From assembly GCF_963676855.1 (NCBI RefSeq), contig NZ_OY781460.1, forward strand, positions 2,147,520 to 2,211,519: 64,000 nt of DNA, read 5' to 3'. Under the pieces are notes generated by a model. The model was not told the DNA's origin, did not search any database, and was given only the letters and a program-made list of their open reading frames with translations. Source of the DNA: an uncultured Anaeromusa sp. (GTDB lineage Bacteria; Bacillota; Negativicutes; Anaeromusales; Anaeromusaceae). The stretch's first letter is position 1, and each line of letters begins with the position of its first letter. Shown in pieces: positions 34,506-42,601 of this stretch. The position numbers were made by a program, and so were the translations under genes.

Positions 34506-34850
34506 ATGATTTCTCATATTGACAACGTGAATGCGGTGGCTATGAAGATTCCCGGGGCGGAAAAAGCATGGAAAAAAGTATGTATCTCCCCGCAAGAAGG
34601 TTGGGAAGGCTATGTAATGCGAGTGTTTGAACTGCAACCAGGAGGAAACACACCAGAGCATACGCATCCATGGCCGCATATCAATTATTTTCTACAAGGA
34701 GAAGGGACCGTCTATTTGGACGGGAAAGCCCACGAGGTGAAAGCCGGTTCTTTTGCCTATATCCCGTCTAATGCGCTGCACAAGATGATCAATCGCGGCG
34801 AAGACGTATTTCGCTTTATTTGCATTGTACCTGAAGAGGGAGAAGGCTGA
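34506..34850 (+). CDS. Small cupin-domain protein
   Basis: A 114-residue single cupin barrel. Cupin motif 1 is seen as PEHTHPWPHINYFLQGEG (residues 50-67), with metal-ligand His/His/Glu-type residues, and motif 2 as FAYIPSNALHKMINRG (about 83-98). Small cupins of this kind bind a metal and often a small ligand. The gene stands alone with its own promoter and terminator. The substrate is unknown. Confidence 0.82.
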   Translation: MISHIDNVNAVAMKIPGAEKAWKKVCISPQEGWEGYVMRVFELQPGGNTPEHTHPWPHINYFLQGEGTVYLDGKAHEVKAGSFAYIPSNALHKMINRGEDVFRFICIVPEEGEG

Positions 34851-34893
34851 AGGTACGGTGCGGTATATAAAAATAATAAAAAATTGAGTGCAA

Positions 34894-34932
34894 ACGGTAC
34901 GCGTCCTTTTGAGGGACCGTACCGTTTTATTT
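34894..34932 (+). terminator. Terminator after the cupin gene
   Basis: Stem of ACGGTACGCGTCC with GGGACCGTACCGT, loop TTTTGA, one bulge, followed by TTTATTT. Confidence 0.75.
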
Positions 34933-34951
34933 AGGTAACTGGTTTTCTGGA

Positions 34952-35488
34952 TTATAGATCCAGACCTAGCTGAAATGCAGCATCAAGGCAAGGAAGGCTA
35001 TCAATTTCACCAGGAGATTCAACTCCTTGCGCACTGATAACGCCAAGGTTTTTCCAGCCTAGATAGTCAGCAAGGGAGCGATAGTATTGCACTAGGGTGT
35101 TTGTAACAAAATCCTCTTCTTTGCAAGCGGTTGTTAACAAAATGCTGGCAGTGATTTTTCGCCCGGTGGCACTTTCGTTATAGGTCCGATCCAAGAAAAG
35201 CTTGAAGCTGCCGGGAAAGCCCAGATAATACACAGGTGAGGCGATGACGAGCGTATCATGTTCTTGCAGTAAGCGAGAGGCTTCTTGCATATCATCTTTT
35301 TGGATGCATTCTCCTTGATGCGTTTGACAATAGTTGCAGCCTAAGCAAGGCGCGATGGTTTTATCGGGAATAAAATACTCTGTAACCTGGTGACCTTTCG
35401 TGAGGGCGCCTTTAATGAATGAAGCAGCTAAGGTTGCGGAATTGCCGGTTTTTCTAGCGCTGCAATATAGAACCAATACTTTTCTCAT
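34952..35488 (-). CDS. NADPH-dependent FMN reductase / iron-sulfur flavoprotein-like
   Basis: A 178-residue flavodoxin-fold protein. The FMN phosphate loop is VLYCSARKTGNSATLA at residues 6-21. A Cys-rich stretch, CLGCNYCQTHQGEC, near residue 48, resembles the compact Cys motif of iron-sulfur flavoproteins, which bind a [4Fe-4S] cluster. ASPVYYLGFPG near 84 lines the flavin site. It probably reduces small electrophiles or oxygen species. It is transcribed divergently from the LysR gene, which may regulate it. Confidence 0.8.
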   Translation of the reverse strand: MRKVLVLYCSARKTGNSATLAASFIKGALTKGHQVTEYFIPDKTIAPCLGCNYCQTHQGECIQKDDMQEASRLLQEHDTLVIASPVYYLGFPGSFKLFLDRTYNESATGRKITASILLTTACKEEDFVTNTLVQYYRSLADYLGWKNLGVISAQGVESPGEIDSLPCLDAAFQLGLDL

Positions 35489-35626
35489 TTCGGTTTCCTC
35501 CTTGGAATTTGAAATATTGTCAAATTAAAGGTATCATAAAGAAAAGTATTCGTAAAATTGATTTTCATAATTAGAATAATCGAATTTAATGATAGTTGCT
35601 TGCTGAAAATGATAGGGAGGATTTGG
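35489..35626. promoter_or_regulatory. Divergent control region, flavoprotein / LysR
   Basis: A 138-base AT-rich gap between divergent genes. It contains inverted A/T patterns such as TTCATAATTAGAATAATCGAA near 35563 that would fit LysR T-N11-A sites. No operator can be fixed by eye. Confidence 0.35.
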
Positions 35627-36511
35627 ATGGACTTCAAATTGCTGCGTAGTTTTAAGATGGTTGCGGAACTCGAGAATATAAGTCATGCTGCAACAGCAGT
35701 GGGGTATGCGCAATCAACTATTACAACCCAGATTCAACAATTGGAAAACGAGCTAGAGGTGAAACTGTTTGAACGATTGGGGAATCGAATTTGTTTGACG
35801 GAAGCGGGAAGAACCTTCTTAGAATATACGGAGCAAATTCTTTTTACCATGGATCGTGCGAAAGAAAATTTGAAGCATGCCAACCAGCCTTGCGGAGTAC
35901 TAAAAATAGCAGGGATTCATTCATTATGCGCCAGTATAATGCCTTGTCTTGTACAAGAATACAAAGAAAAATATCCAAATGTAAAAATTGAAATTGCAAC
36001 AGGAGTTATTGGAGACGTACTTGAGCAGGTAAAAACAGGCAATGTTGACGTGGCTTTATATATGGACTTTGCAGAAGCGCCTAAAGATGTGATTGTCGCC
36101 TTTGAGAAAAGAAATCCGCTCTGCTTTTTGTGCGGACCTGCTAATTCGCTTCGCTATAAAACAAATCTCACCCTCAAGGATGTCGAAAAAGAACCCTTTC
36201 TGGTTACAGAGAAAGAATGCCGGTATCGCAAGAAATTTGAGCAGATATTCGAAGTGAGAAAATTAACGCCTGCAATTTATTTTGAAACAGGAAACACAGA
36301 GATTATTAAGAAATTTGTAGAGAACAACATAGGCATTGCGTTACTACCGGAGGTTGCGGTCCGGTCGGAATTTAAAGAAGGAAAGCTGGTAAAACTAGAT
36401 GTTGCTGAAAAGATAGAAGAACCGTTTATTCGGCTTATTTATCATAAAGACAAATGGCTTACCGCTGCTATAACGAAATTTACGGAGTTGATGAGGGCGT
36501 CTTTAGTTTGA
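35627..36511 (+). CDS. LysR-family transcriptional regulator
   Basis: A 294-residue LysR protein. The winged helix-turn-helix (residues 1-60) reads LLRSFKMVAELENISHAATAVGYAQSTITTQIQQLE, and the substrate-binding domain starts near residue 90 (GVLKIAGIHSLCASIM). The ATG at 35627 follows GGGAGG by six bases, so the longer upstream frame is not used. LysR proteins commonly regulate the divergent neighbour, here the flavoprotein gene. Confidence 0.88.
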   Translation: MDFKLLRSFKMVAELENISHAATAVGYAQSTITTQIQQLENELEVKLFERLGNRICLTEAGRTFLEYTEQILFTMDRAKENLKHANQPCGVLKIAGIHSLCASIMPCLVQEYKEKYPNVKIEIATGVIGDVLEQVKTGNVDVALYMDFAEAPKDVIVAFEKRNPLCFLCGPANSLRYKTNLTLKDVEKEPFLVTEKECRYRKKFEQIFEVRKLTPAIYFETGNTEIIKKFVENNIGIALLPEVAVRSEFKEGKLVKLDVAEKIEEPFIRLIYHKDKWLTAAITKFTELMRASLV

Positions 36512-36584
36512 GCGGGGTATTACATCTAGACGTAGTATAAGGGCTGTATGGATTCGTGAAAATGATAAATAGCGCTAGTAATTA

Positions 36585-36612
36585 TTGACATATGCCATAA
36601 AAGTGCTAAAAT
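36585..36612 (+). promoter_or_regulatory. Promoter of the DUF5320 gene
   Basis: TTGACA at 36585-36590, 16-base spacer, TAAAAT at 36607-36612: a near-consensus sigma-70 promoter 44 bases before the start. Confidence 0.7.
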
Positions 36613-36655
36613 AGAGATATGAAACATATACCAAAAACAAAAGGGGGAAGCAACA

Positions 36656-36925
36656 ATGCCAAGAAGAGATGGAACAGGGCCAATGGGACAAGGGCCGCTT
36701 AGTGGTCGCAGGACGGGGGCGTGCGATGGACAAGGAAAGGGGCAAGGCGCAGGCGGAATGGGTAAAGGAATGAGGCGTGGATCTGGTCAGGGAATGGGAA
36801 AGGGAAATCGCGGAGCGCTTAGTACGCAAGGTAGTGAGACCTTAGCGAAAGAAGAACTGCTGCAAGAAAAAAAGATGCTCCAACAAAGGCTAGAAATGAT
36901 TAACAAGGACTTGGAAAAAGTGTAA
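36656..36925 (+). CDS. DUF5320-like small Gly/Met-rich protein
   Basis: An 89-residue basic protein. The N-terminal half is MPRRDGTGPMGQGPLSGRRTG followed by Gly-, Met- and Lys-rich sequence, as in the DUF5320 family found beside NifX/Mrp genes in anaerobes. The last 25 residues form a short coiled coil (EELLQEKKMLQQRLEMINKDLEKV). AGGGGG precedes the ATG. The family has no proven function; linkage suggests metal-cofactor or Fe-S metabolism. Confidence 0.75.
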   Translation: MPRRDGTGPMGQGPLSGRRTGACDGQGKGQGAGGMGKGMRRGSGQGMGKGNRGALSTQGSETLAKEELLQEKKMLQQRLEMINKDLEKV

Positions 36926-36929
36926 AATA

Positions 36930-36968
36930 AAGCAGACGGCGGGAAGGCATTTCCCGCCGTCTGCTTTG
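36930..36968 (+). terminator. Terminator after DUF5320 gene
   Basis: A 16-pair perfect stem, AAGCAGACGGCGGGAA (36930-36945) with its complement ending at 36966, five-base loop. The T-run is short (TTTGG), so some read-through is likely. Confidence 0.65.
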
Positions 36969-36994
36969 GTGAATACGAACAAGAGGTGAAGATT

Positions 36995-37363
36995 GTGCCA
37001 AGACCCAGAAAATGGCGTCGTATCTGTGAACTTCCACAAATAGATTCGTTTGGCCCGCTTACGGCTGCGGTGTCTCATCAAGAAGCCGTTATTATGACGG
37101 TTGATGAATACGAAACGATTCGGTGGATTGACGTAGAAGGTTTGATGCAGGAAGAATGCGCAGCTCGTATGAATGTAGCTCGGACAACCGTGCAAAAAAT
37201 ATATAATGACGCTCGACGTAAGTTAGGCCTGGCTTTAGTAGAAGGGAGAACGCTTCGCATAGAGGGAGGCGAGTACCGGCTTTGTGAAGGAGATGAGCCG
37301 GTTGTGCACTGCGGCAGATGTCATCGGCGAAGACATGGAAGGCAGGATGAACCATTGGATTGA
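36995..37363 (+). CDS. DUF134 family putative regulator (first copy)
   Basis: A 122-residue protein of the DUF134 family. It starts MPRPRKWRRICELP, the usual beginning, and has a sigma-70 region-4-like helix-turn-helix near residues 38-75 (EYETIRWIDVEGLMQEECAARMNVARTTVQKIY). The GTG at 36995 with AAGAGGTGA upstream gives the family start; the in-frame GTG at 36986 is less likely. The C-terminus has CGRCHRRRHGRQ. It probably binds DNA or a metal cofactor and controls this cluster. Confidence 0.8.
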   Translation: MPRPRKWRRICELPQIDSFGPLTAAVSHQEAVIMTVDEYETIRWIDVEGLMQEECAARMNVARTTVQKIYNDARRKLGLALVEGRTLRIEGGEYRLCEGDEPVVHCGRCHRRRHGRQDEPLD

Positions 37364-37422
37364 CGGATGAAAAATAAAACAGTATGCTGAAAAAGAATCA
37401 TATGTGGAAAGAGGAAAACTAG

Positions 37423-37854
37423 ATGCCAAGACCGACAAAAGAACGCGCTGTTGGGATGATGCCGCCTTGGGCGCGGTTTAAACCGGCAGGAATACCGATA
37501 GAAGAATTAGAAGACGAGAATATTACGGTGGAAGAGATGGAAGCTTTGCGGTTGGCTGATTTGGAAGGAATGGATCAGGACCAAGCTTCACAGTGCATGG
37601 ATGTATCAAAACCGACTTTTTGTCGGGTGCTGATGCAGGCCCGACAAAAGGTGGCTCGCGCTCTTTGGGAGGCAAAATGTCTGCAAGTGGAAGGCGGGAA
37701 TTTTCGTTTGGAAAAAGGATGTCCCCGCGGGAAAAGTTTGTGGAGATGCGATTCGTGTGGTCATCAGTGGCGAGGCCGCTGCGCAAGAGGGCGCTGTGGC
37801 GGGGAGAGTCATTGTCCGAAGTGCGGAGGAGAGCAAGTGCGCTTAGATGATTGA
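37423..37854 (+). CDS. DUF134 family putative regulator with zinc ribbon (second copy)
   Basis: A 143-residue second DUF134 protein. The HTH region EEMEALRLADLEGMDQDQASQCMDVSKPTFCRVLMQARQK is near residues 37-76. Unlike its neighbour it has a C-terminal zinc-ribbon-like pair of CxxC units: CDSCGHQW near 108 and CPKCGGEQ near 131, with more Cys between. GAGGAAAAC lies before the ATG. The two copies are diverged, so they probably have different targets. Confidence 0.8.
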   Translation: MPRPTKERAVGMMPPWARFKPAGIPIEELEDENITVEEMEALRLADLEGMDQDQASQCMDVSKPTFCRVLMQARQKVARALWEAKCLQVEGGNFRLEKGCPRGKSLWRCDSCGHQWRGRCARGRCGGESHCPKCGGEQVRLDD

Positions 37855-37858
37855 GCGC

Positions 37859-37887
37859 TTGACGGTTTTTCGTGCTTGCGATACAAT
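37859..37887 (+). promoter_or_regulatory. Promoter of the NifX-like operon
   Basis: TTGACG at 37859-37864, 17-base spacer, TACAAT at 37882-37887. It starts only five bases after the second DUF134 stop. Confidence 0.65.
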
Positions 37888-37903
37888 TAGCATAATGAAA
37901 CAG

Positions 37904-37940
37904 GTTTCAAAAGACATTTTCGAGTGTCTTTTTTTGAAAA
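37904..37940 (+). terminator. Terminator-like hairpin in the NifX leader
   Basis: Stem AAAAGACA (37909-37916) with TGTCTTTT (37925-37932), extended by GTTTC/GAAA outside, followed by further T. It lies about 10-45 bases downstream of the predicted RNA start, so it would act as an attenuator or end the upstream transcript. Confidence 0.55.
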
Positions 37941-37976
37941 TGATTTTGAAATATGTTTTATAAAAGGAGGCTAAAT

Positions 37977-38339
37977 ATGAAAGTAGTAATTACCGCTCAA
38001 AATGAGCAACCGGGACAAGTGATGGAATTGCGCTTTGGCAGGGCGCCATTTTTCTGTGTGTATGATACAGAAAGCGGCGTATGGGAAAGCGTAACGAACG
38101 CCACCAATATGAATGCGGCTCAAGGAGCTGGGATTCAAGCGGCGCAAGCTGTCGAACGGTTGGGGGCCAAAGTGGTTATTACAGGCCACGTGGGGCCAAA
38201 GGCGTTTCGGGTGCTGGAAGCCAATCAGGCGGAAGTGTATTTGGCTCAAGAAGGGTTAACAGTTGAAGCCGCCATGGAAGCTTGGAAAGCAGGAAAACTG
38301 CAGCGCCAGATGCAGGCGGATGTAGAAGGTCATTGGTAA
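37977..38339 (+). CDS. NifX/NifB-like dinitrogenase cofactor-family protein (first)
   Basis: A 120-residue protein of the NifX/NafY/VnfX family that binds iron-molybdenum-type precursors. MKVVITAQNEQPG begins the domain, then FGRAPFFCVYD near residue 20 and NATNMNAAQGAGIQAAQAVERLGAKVVITGHVGPKAF near 38-74. The strong AAAAGGAGG at 37962-37970 fixes the ATG at 37977. No nif structural genes are nearby. In such settings these proteins are thought to carry or assemble metal clusters. Confidence 0.85.
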   Translation: MKVVITAQNEQPGQVMELRFGRAPFFCVYDTESGVWESVTNATNMNAAQGAGIQAAQAVERLGAKVVITGHVGPKAFRVLEANQAEVYLAQEGLTVEAAMEAWKAGKLQRQMQADVEGHW

Positions 38340-38382
38340 AATCTATTGGACTAAAAGATATAAATTAGAGGAGGAATTTTTA

Positions 38383-38748
38383 ATGGAAAAGTATGGAGTA
38401 CCAACCTATCAGGGGATGTTGTGCGCTCATTTTGGTCATTGCGAGCAGTTTGCTATTGTAGCCGTAGAGAATGGGCAGGTACAGGGAATGGAAATGTTGA
38501 CGCCGCCCCCTCATGAACCGGGCGTTATTCCAAACTGGCTGGCGCAGCAGGGCGTGCATAAAGTGATTGCCGGAGGTATGGGGGTTAAGGCCCAGATGAT
38601 TTTTGCTACCCATGGCATTGAAGTAGTCTGCGGTGCAGCGACGCAAGAGCCGCAAGAACTAGTTCGTTTGTATTTGGCCGGACAACTGGTACAGGGAGAC
38701 AATCCTTGCTCTCATGAAGAGGGACAGCCCTGCACCGGTCATAAGTAA
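38383..38748 (+). CDS. NifX/NifB-like dinitrogenase cofactor-family protein (second)
   Basis: A 121-residue relative of the previous gene: VPTYQGMLCAHFGHCEQFAIV at residues 6-26, PPPHEPGVIPNWLAQQGVHKVIAGGMGVKAQ near 46-76. The Cys/His content is higher (AHFGHC; C-terminal CSHEEGQPCTGHK), suggesting metal binding. GGAGGAAT precedes the ATG. The end resembles MTH1175-type proteins. Confidence 0.85.
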   Translation: MEKYGVPTYQGMLCAHFGHCEQFAIVAVENGQVQGMEMLTPPPHEPGVIPNWLAQQGVHKVIAGGMGVKAQMIFATHGIEVVCGAATQEPQELVRLYLAGQLVQGDNPCSHEEGQPCTGHK

Positions 38749-38762
38749 GAAGGAGTGGAGCT

Positions 38763-39647
38763 TTGAGCGAAGAAGTTAAGAAAGATTCGCCCGAAGAGCT
38801 TTGGCAAGATTGTTTGCTTTGGGCCCGGGAAAAAGACAATGATTTTAAAGAACGCTGCCGCGTTGCGGACGTGAATTCGGAGAAGCTGCCTCTAAAAGAG
38901 TTAGCGGCTTTGCCGTTACAGCCTAAACCCGAACCCTCCGCGTCTCCTTTTGCGCGCTTGACTTTGCCCTTAAGCAGTGTTGCGCGGTTAATGAATTCGA
39001 CGCCGTATTTAGTAGAGGAAGTGGACGATTGGGCGCAGAAAAGCGCTTTTTGGCTTCGCTCGTGCGGTATGACGCTAGCCTCTATTCTGTTAGTCGCTGA
39101 TGGACTAGACGGCGAAGGGCCTGGTTGGGGCGTGTTGGAAGGCGCTAAAACTATGCAGACTACTGTTGTTTCCTTAAGTGCGCGTCCGTGGGAAACAGTC
39201 AGCGAATGCGGCGCCAGCGCCTGTGCGTTATCGGCTCCACTGTTGGATGCGTGGATGAATAGCGGCGAAGGTCCAGGAACTTGTCGAACATTCTTTTGCT
39301 TGACTGCGGGAGTGTCTGAGGAACAACGGCAAGCTTGGCAAAAGTATTTAGGCTATCCTGTGTATCTTCAGTGGGGCTTGCCGGGACTGCAGGCGTCTCT
39401 TGTCGCTTGGGAGTGCCCGCAAGGGGGCGGGTTCCACTTGCCTATTGATTCCTTCTGGCCGGAACTCATTGATCCGCAGACGCAAGAGTTGACGGCGCCT
39501 GGTGAGGCAGGCGAGCTAGTGCTGACCGCGCTGAGGCGGCGAAGTTCTCCGGCGATTCGCATGCGAACCGGCTGGGTAGGACGGTTTGCGGAAAAAACTT
39601 GCCGTTGCGGCAGTCCGTATCCTAAATTTATACCGGAAGAGTGTTAA
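38763..39647 (+). CDS. PaaK-like adenylate-forming domain lacking the nucleotide loop
   Basis: A 294-residue protein whose residues 60-290 resemble phenylacetate-CoA ligase. HLPIDSFWPELIDPQTQELTAPGEAGELVLTALRRRSSPAIRMRTG near residue 225 is a clear match to the PaaK A5-A7 region, and it ends with CRCGSPYPKF, matching the PaaK CPCG site. The Ser/Thr/Gly-rich ATP loop (SSGTTG) expected near residue 75 is replaced by ARLMNSTPYLVEEV, and the C-terminal domain with the catalytic Lys is missing. It is therefore probably not an active CoA ligase. The start is TTG at 38763 with AAGGAGTGG upstream. It lies inside the metal-cofactor cluster. Confidence 0.65.
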   Translation: MSEEVKKDSPEELWQDCLLWAREKDNDFKERCRVADVNSEKLPLKELAALPLQPKPEPSASPFARLTLPLSSVARLMNSTPYLVEEVDDWAQKSAFWLRSCGMTLASILLVADGLDGEGPGWGVLEGAKTMQTTVVSLSARPWETVSECGASACALSAPLLDAWMNSGEGPGTCRTFFCLTAGVSEEQRQAWQKYLGYPVYLQWGLPGLQASLVAWECPQGGGFHLPIDSFWPELIDPQTQELTAPGEAGELVLTALRRRSSPAIRMRTGWVGRFAEKTCRCGSPYPKFIPEEC

Positions 39648-39712
39648 AACAGAGCGTTAGAGCGAGAGCTCTGGCGCTTTTATCCTATTATTTGCTTAAA
39701 GAGGTGGCTTTT

Positions 39713-39967
39713 ATGAAATATAAAACCGTCGGATCTTGTGCAAAAGAAATATCCTTTGAAATTCATGATGGCAAATTGAGTCAAGTCTTCTTTAAAGGAG
39801 GCTGTCCCGGTAATTTACGGGCCATTAGCATTTTATTGGAAGGAATGGACGTGCAAGACGTGATTGATAAATTTAGCGGTAATCTTTGCCGCAATGGTAC
39901 TTCCTGCACGGATCAGTTGGCGCAAGCATTGGAGGAATGGCAAAAAAGCCAAGAACGTACTGCATGA
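39713..39967 (+). CDS. TSCPD-domain protein (first copy)
   Basis: An 84-residue protein of the TSCPD family (TIGR03905-like). VGSCAKEISFEIHDGKL is followed by GGCPGNLRAISILLEG near residue 32 and NLCRNGTSCTDQLAQAL near 60. The ATG at 39713 is preceded by GAGGTGG. Three conserved Cys could bind metal or a nucleotide. The family relates to a C-terminal domain of some ribonucleotide reductases. A second copy is at 56942. Confidence 0.82.
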   Translation: MKYKTVGSCAKEISFEIHDGKLSQVFFKGGCPGNLRAISILLEGMDVQDVIDKFSGNLCRNGTSCTDQLAQALEEWQKSQERTA

Positions 39968-40018
39968 ACCATAAAAAATATATTTCCCAACGAGACTTTT
40001 AGGATGAGGAGTGAACTT

Positions 40019-40879
40019 ATGCGTATTAGCATTGCCAGCGGCAAAGGCGGTACTGGAAAGACTACTCTGACGACATTGATGATGCAGAAAGCGCCAACAG
40101 ATAGTATTATTTGGGTTGATTGTGATGTAGAAGCGCCTGATGGCGATGTTTTTGGCGAGGTAGAGTGGCGTCAGGAACAAGTAGTGACGAGGCAAGTTCC
40201 TGAATTGTTCGGCGAGTGTATTGGATGTGGTACTTGTGCGGATCTATGTCGTTTTCAAGCCCTGGCTATGGCTGGGGGAAAACCAATGGTATTTCCGGAA
40301 TTATGCCATTCTTGCGGTGTTTGTGTCCGACATTGTCCGGCGCAGGTATTGCGGGAGCGGCCGGAAGAAGTGGGGCAGGTGCGGTGCGGCATTTGGCGAA
40401 AAGAAGGGCAGGAACATTTATATATTCAAGGATTGCTCAAAATCGGCAGCGTAGCAAGCACTGTGGTCATTGAGGCGGCCAAAAAAGCGGCAGTTGCAGG
40501 AAACCCGGAGCTAACCCTTGTCGATTGTCCTCCAGGAACCACCTGTTCGATGGTAGCGGCTGTCAAAGGGAGCGATTGCTGTATTCTGGTTACGGAGCCA
40601 AGCTTGTTTGGCATTCATGATTTGCGAGGCGCTCTTTCTGTAGCAGCCAGGATTGGTATTTCTGCGGGTGTTGTGCTTAACAAGAGCGATGGAAGCCATT
40701 TGGAAAAAGAAGTGGAAGAGTTGTGCCAGCGTATGAACGTGCCGCTTCTTTTGCGAATTCCTTATTCCAGGGAGTTTGCTCAAAAATATGCTGCCGGGAA
40801 TATTGACACAGAGATTTCTGTGGATTGGTCGAAGTTTTGGCTGCAAGTGAGAGCGTTGGCCAAGGGGGATAAAGCATGA
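40019..40879 (+). CDS. MinD-type ATPase with inserted ferredoxin domain (first)
   Basis: A 286-residue P-loop ATPase of the MinD/Mrp superfamily. The deviant Walker A SGKGGTGKTT is at residues 6-15. A two-cluster ferredoxin insert has CIGCGTCADLC near residue 68 and CHSCGVCVRHC near 97. VDCPPGTTCSMV near 165 is the switch region. The ATG at 40019 has GAGGAG upstream. Pairs of such proteins (MTH1176 type) lie beside NifX and Mrp genes and are thought to serve cluster assembly or electron-dependent cofactor work. Confidence 0.87.
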   Translation: MRISIASGKGGTGKTTLTTLMMQKAPTDSIIWVDCDVEAPDGDVFGEVEWRQEQVVTRQVPELFGECIGCGTCADLCRFQALAMAGGKPMVFPELCHSCGVCVRHCPAQVLRERPEEVGQVRCGIWRKEGQEHLYIQGLLKIGSVASTVVIEAAKKAAVAGNPELTLVDCPPGTTCSMVAAVKGSDCCILVTEPSLFGIHDLRGALSVAARIGISAGVVLNKSDGSHLEKEVEELCQRMNVPLLLRIPYSREFAQKYAAGNIDTEISVDWSKFWLQVRALAKGDKA

Positions 40880-41733
40880 AAGAAATTGTTGTGCTAAGTG
40901 GCAAAGGCGGCAGTGGAAAAACTTCGGTGAGTGCTGCCTTGGCTCGTATTTTGGGAAAAAAAGTTTTAGTGGACTGCGATGTGGATGCCGCTAATTTTTA
41001 CCTGACGTTGAACGCGAGAGAAATTGAAAGGCAACCTTTTTTTGCGGGGCTGGAAGCGTTTGTAGATCAAGCTCTTTGTACGAGCTGCGGGAAATGTGAA
41101 GAAGTGTGCCGCTTTGGCGCTATTACCAGCACCGGAGTAGTGGACGAGCTAGCTTGTGAAGGCTGCGGCGCCTGCGCCTTGGTATGTCCGCAAAAAGCCG
41201 TGGGTATGCGGGAACGCCAGGCTGGCTGTTGGCTGGTATCGGAAAGTCCCTTCGGGACGTTGGTACATGCGGAATTGGGCATTGCCATTGAAAACTCAGG
41301 AAAGCTGGTTTCCCAGGTGCGCCGCGAGGCGAAAGAACGGGCTTTATCGCAGGGGGCGGAATGGCTTTTAGTCGACGGTCCTCCCGGTGTAGGCTGTCCT
41401 ACGATTGCTTCATTAACAGGCGTTGATGTTGTGCTGTTGGTATTAGAACCGACGGGAAGCGGCTTGGCTGATGCGAAACGCTTGGTGGCGCTGGCCAAAC
41501 ATTTTGAGCTTCCGGTGCTAGTGTGTATCAATAAAGCAACCTTGCATGAGGGCCAGACGACCATTGCTAAAAAATGGATTGCGGACGCGGGACTTGTGCT
41601 GGTAGGAGAACTTCCTTATCATGAGGCGTTTCGCAAGGCGTCTTCCGAAGGCTGCAGCATTTGGGAAAGCGGCGGCAATGAGCTGCAGGCAGCTATCCAA
41701 TTATTATGGCAGAACGTGCAAAAAGCGTTATAG
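40876..41733 (+). CDS. MinD-type ATPase with inserted ferredoxin domain (second)
   Basis: A 285-residue paralogue of the preceding gene, overlapping its stop as ATGA. Walker A SGKGGSGKTS is at residues 8-17, cluster motifs CTSCGKCEEVC near 72 and CEGCGACALVC near 101, and the switch region is VDGPPGVGCPTI near 170. The two probably form a heterodimer, as the paired genes occur together in many anaerobes. Confidence 0.87.
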   Translation: MKEIVVLSGKGGSGKTSVSAALARILGKKVLVDCDVDAANFYLTLNAREIERQPFFAGLEAFVDQALCTSCGKCEEVCRFGAITSTGVVDELACEGCGACALVCPQKAVGMRERQAGCWLVSESPFGTLVHAELGIAIENSGKLVSQVRREAKERALSQGAEWLLVDGPPGVGCPTIASLTGVDVVLLVLEPTGSGLADAKRLVALAKHFELPVLVCINKATLHEGQTTIAKKWIADAGLVLVGELPYHEAFRKASSEGCSIWESGGNELQAAIQLLWQNVQKAL

Positions 41734-41791
41734 CGGCAAGCATGGTTTGTGATAAAGAAAATACTATAGAAAACTTGAAGGGGTAGGAAGT

Positions 41792-42571
41792 ATGAGTGAA
41801 ATGACGAAGATTGAAAAAAATCTTGCAGGCGTTAAACGCCGCTGGTTGGTTATGAGCGGTAAAGGCGGCGTAGGGAAAAGCACGGTAACCGCGCAGTTAG
41901 CAGTTCGTCTGGCGGCTAAAGGATGGAAAGTGGGCGTATTGGATGCGGACGTGCATGGGCCGAGCCAAAGCGGAATTTTTGGCATGCGGGGGCAGCAGCA
42001 CACGGCCGTAGGGGATAGAATTCAGCCTTTTACGCATGGACCGAATGTCAAAGTGGTTACCATGCAGGGTTTGCTCAACACACCTGACGAAGCATTAATT
42101 TGGCGCGGTCCTTTGAAAATTGGTCTCTTGCAGCAGCTTCTCGGCGATACCGATTGGGGAAAGCTGGACGTGCTTTTGATGGACAGCCCTCCCGGTACTG
42201 GTGATGAGCCGTTAACCTTGGTTCAAGATGTGCCGCAATGTGAAGGAATTGTTGTGACAACCCCGCAAGAAGTATCGTTGGCGGATGTGCGAAAATCGCT
42301 GAATTTTGCGGCGACTGTCAAGCTGCCTTTGCGAGGCTTGATTGAAAATATGAGCGGTTTTATTTGTCCTGATTGCGGGCATTGCCATTATCCGTTCGGT
42401 CAAGGGGGCGGCGAGAAATTAGCGGCGGAAAAGAAGCTTCCCTTTTTAGGCGCCTTGCCCTTAGATCCTTTGGTTGTGCTGGGCGGCGATCAAGGTCTTC
42501 CGGATCAGGCTGCTTCTCCGGCCTGCGAAGAGGCCTGGGAGCGAGTCCTTGCTAATTTGATGCAAAAATAA
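41792..42571 (+). CDS. mrp: Mrp/NBP35-type Fe-S carrier ATPase
   Basis: A 259-residue ATPase. Walker A SGKGGVGKSTV is at residues 20-30, DADVHGPSQS near 50, LLMDSPPGTGDEP near 128, and the C-terminal CPDCGHC near 192 carries the CxxC that holds a shared [4Fe-4S] cluster in Mrp dimers. AGGGGTAGGAAG precedes the ATG. It probably delivers clusters to proteins of this region. Confidence 0.88.
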   Translation: MSEMTKIEKNLAGVKRRWLVMSGKGGVGKSTVTAQLAVRLAAKGWKVGVLDADVHGPSQSGIFGMRGQQHTAVGDRIQPFTHGPNVKVVTMQGLLNTPDEALIWRGPLKIGLLQQLLGDTDWGKLDVLLMDSPPGTGDEPLTLVQDVPQCEGIVVTTPQEVSLADVRKSLNFAATVKLPLRGLIENMSGFICPDCGHCHYPFGQGGGEKLAAEKKLPFLGALPLDPLVVLGGDQGLPDQAASPACEEAWERVLANLMQK

Positions 42572-42601
42572 TAAGCTTTGGGGAAAGAAGCGTGAAGGTT
42601 T

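Noticed and set aside
41067..41564. Minus-strand frame of 165 codons inside the second MinD-type gene
   Set aside because: It is antisense to conserved ferredoxin and P-loop motifs, with no ribosome site.
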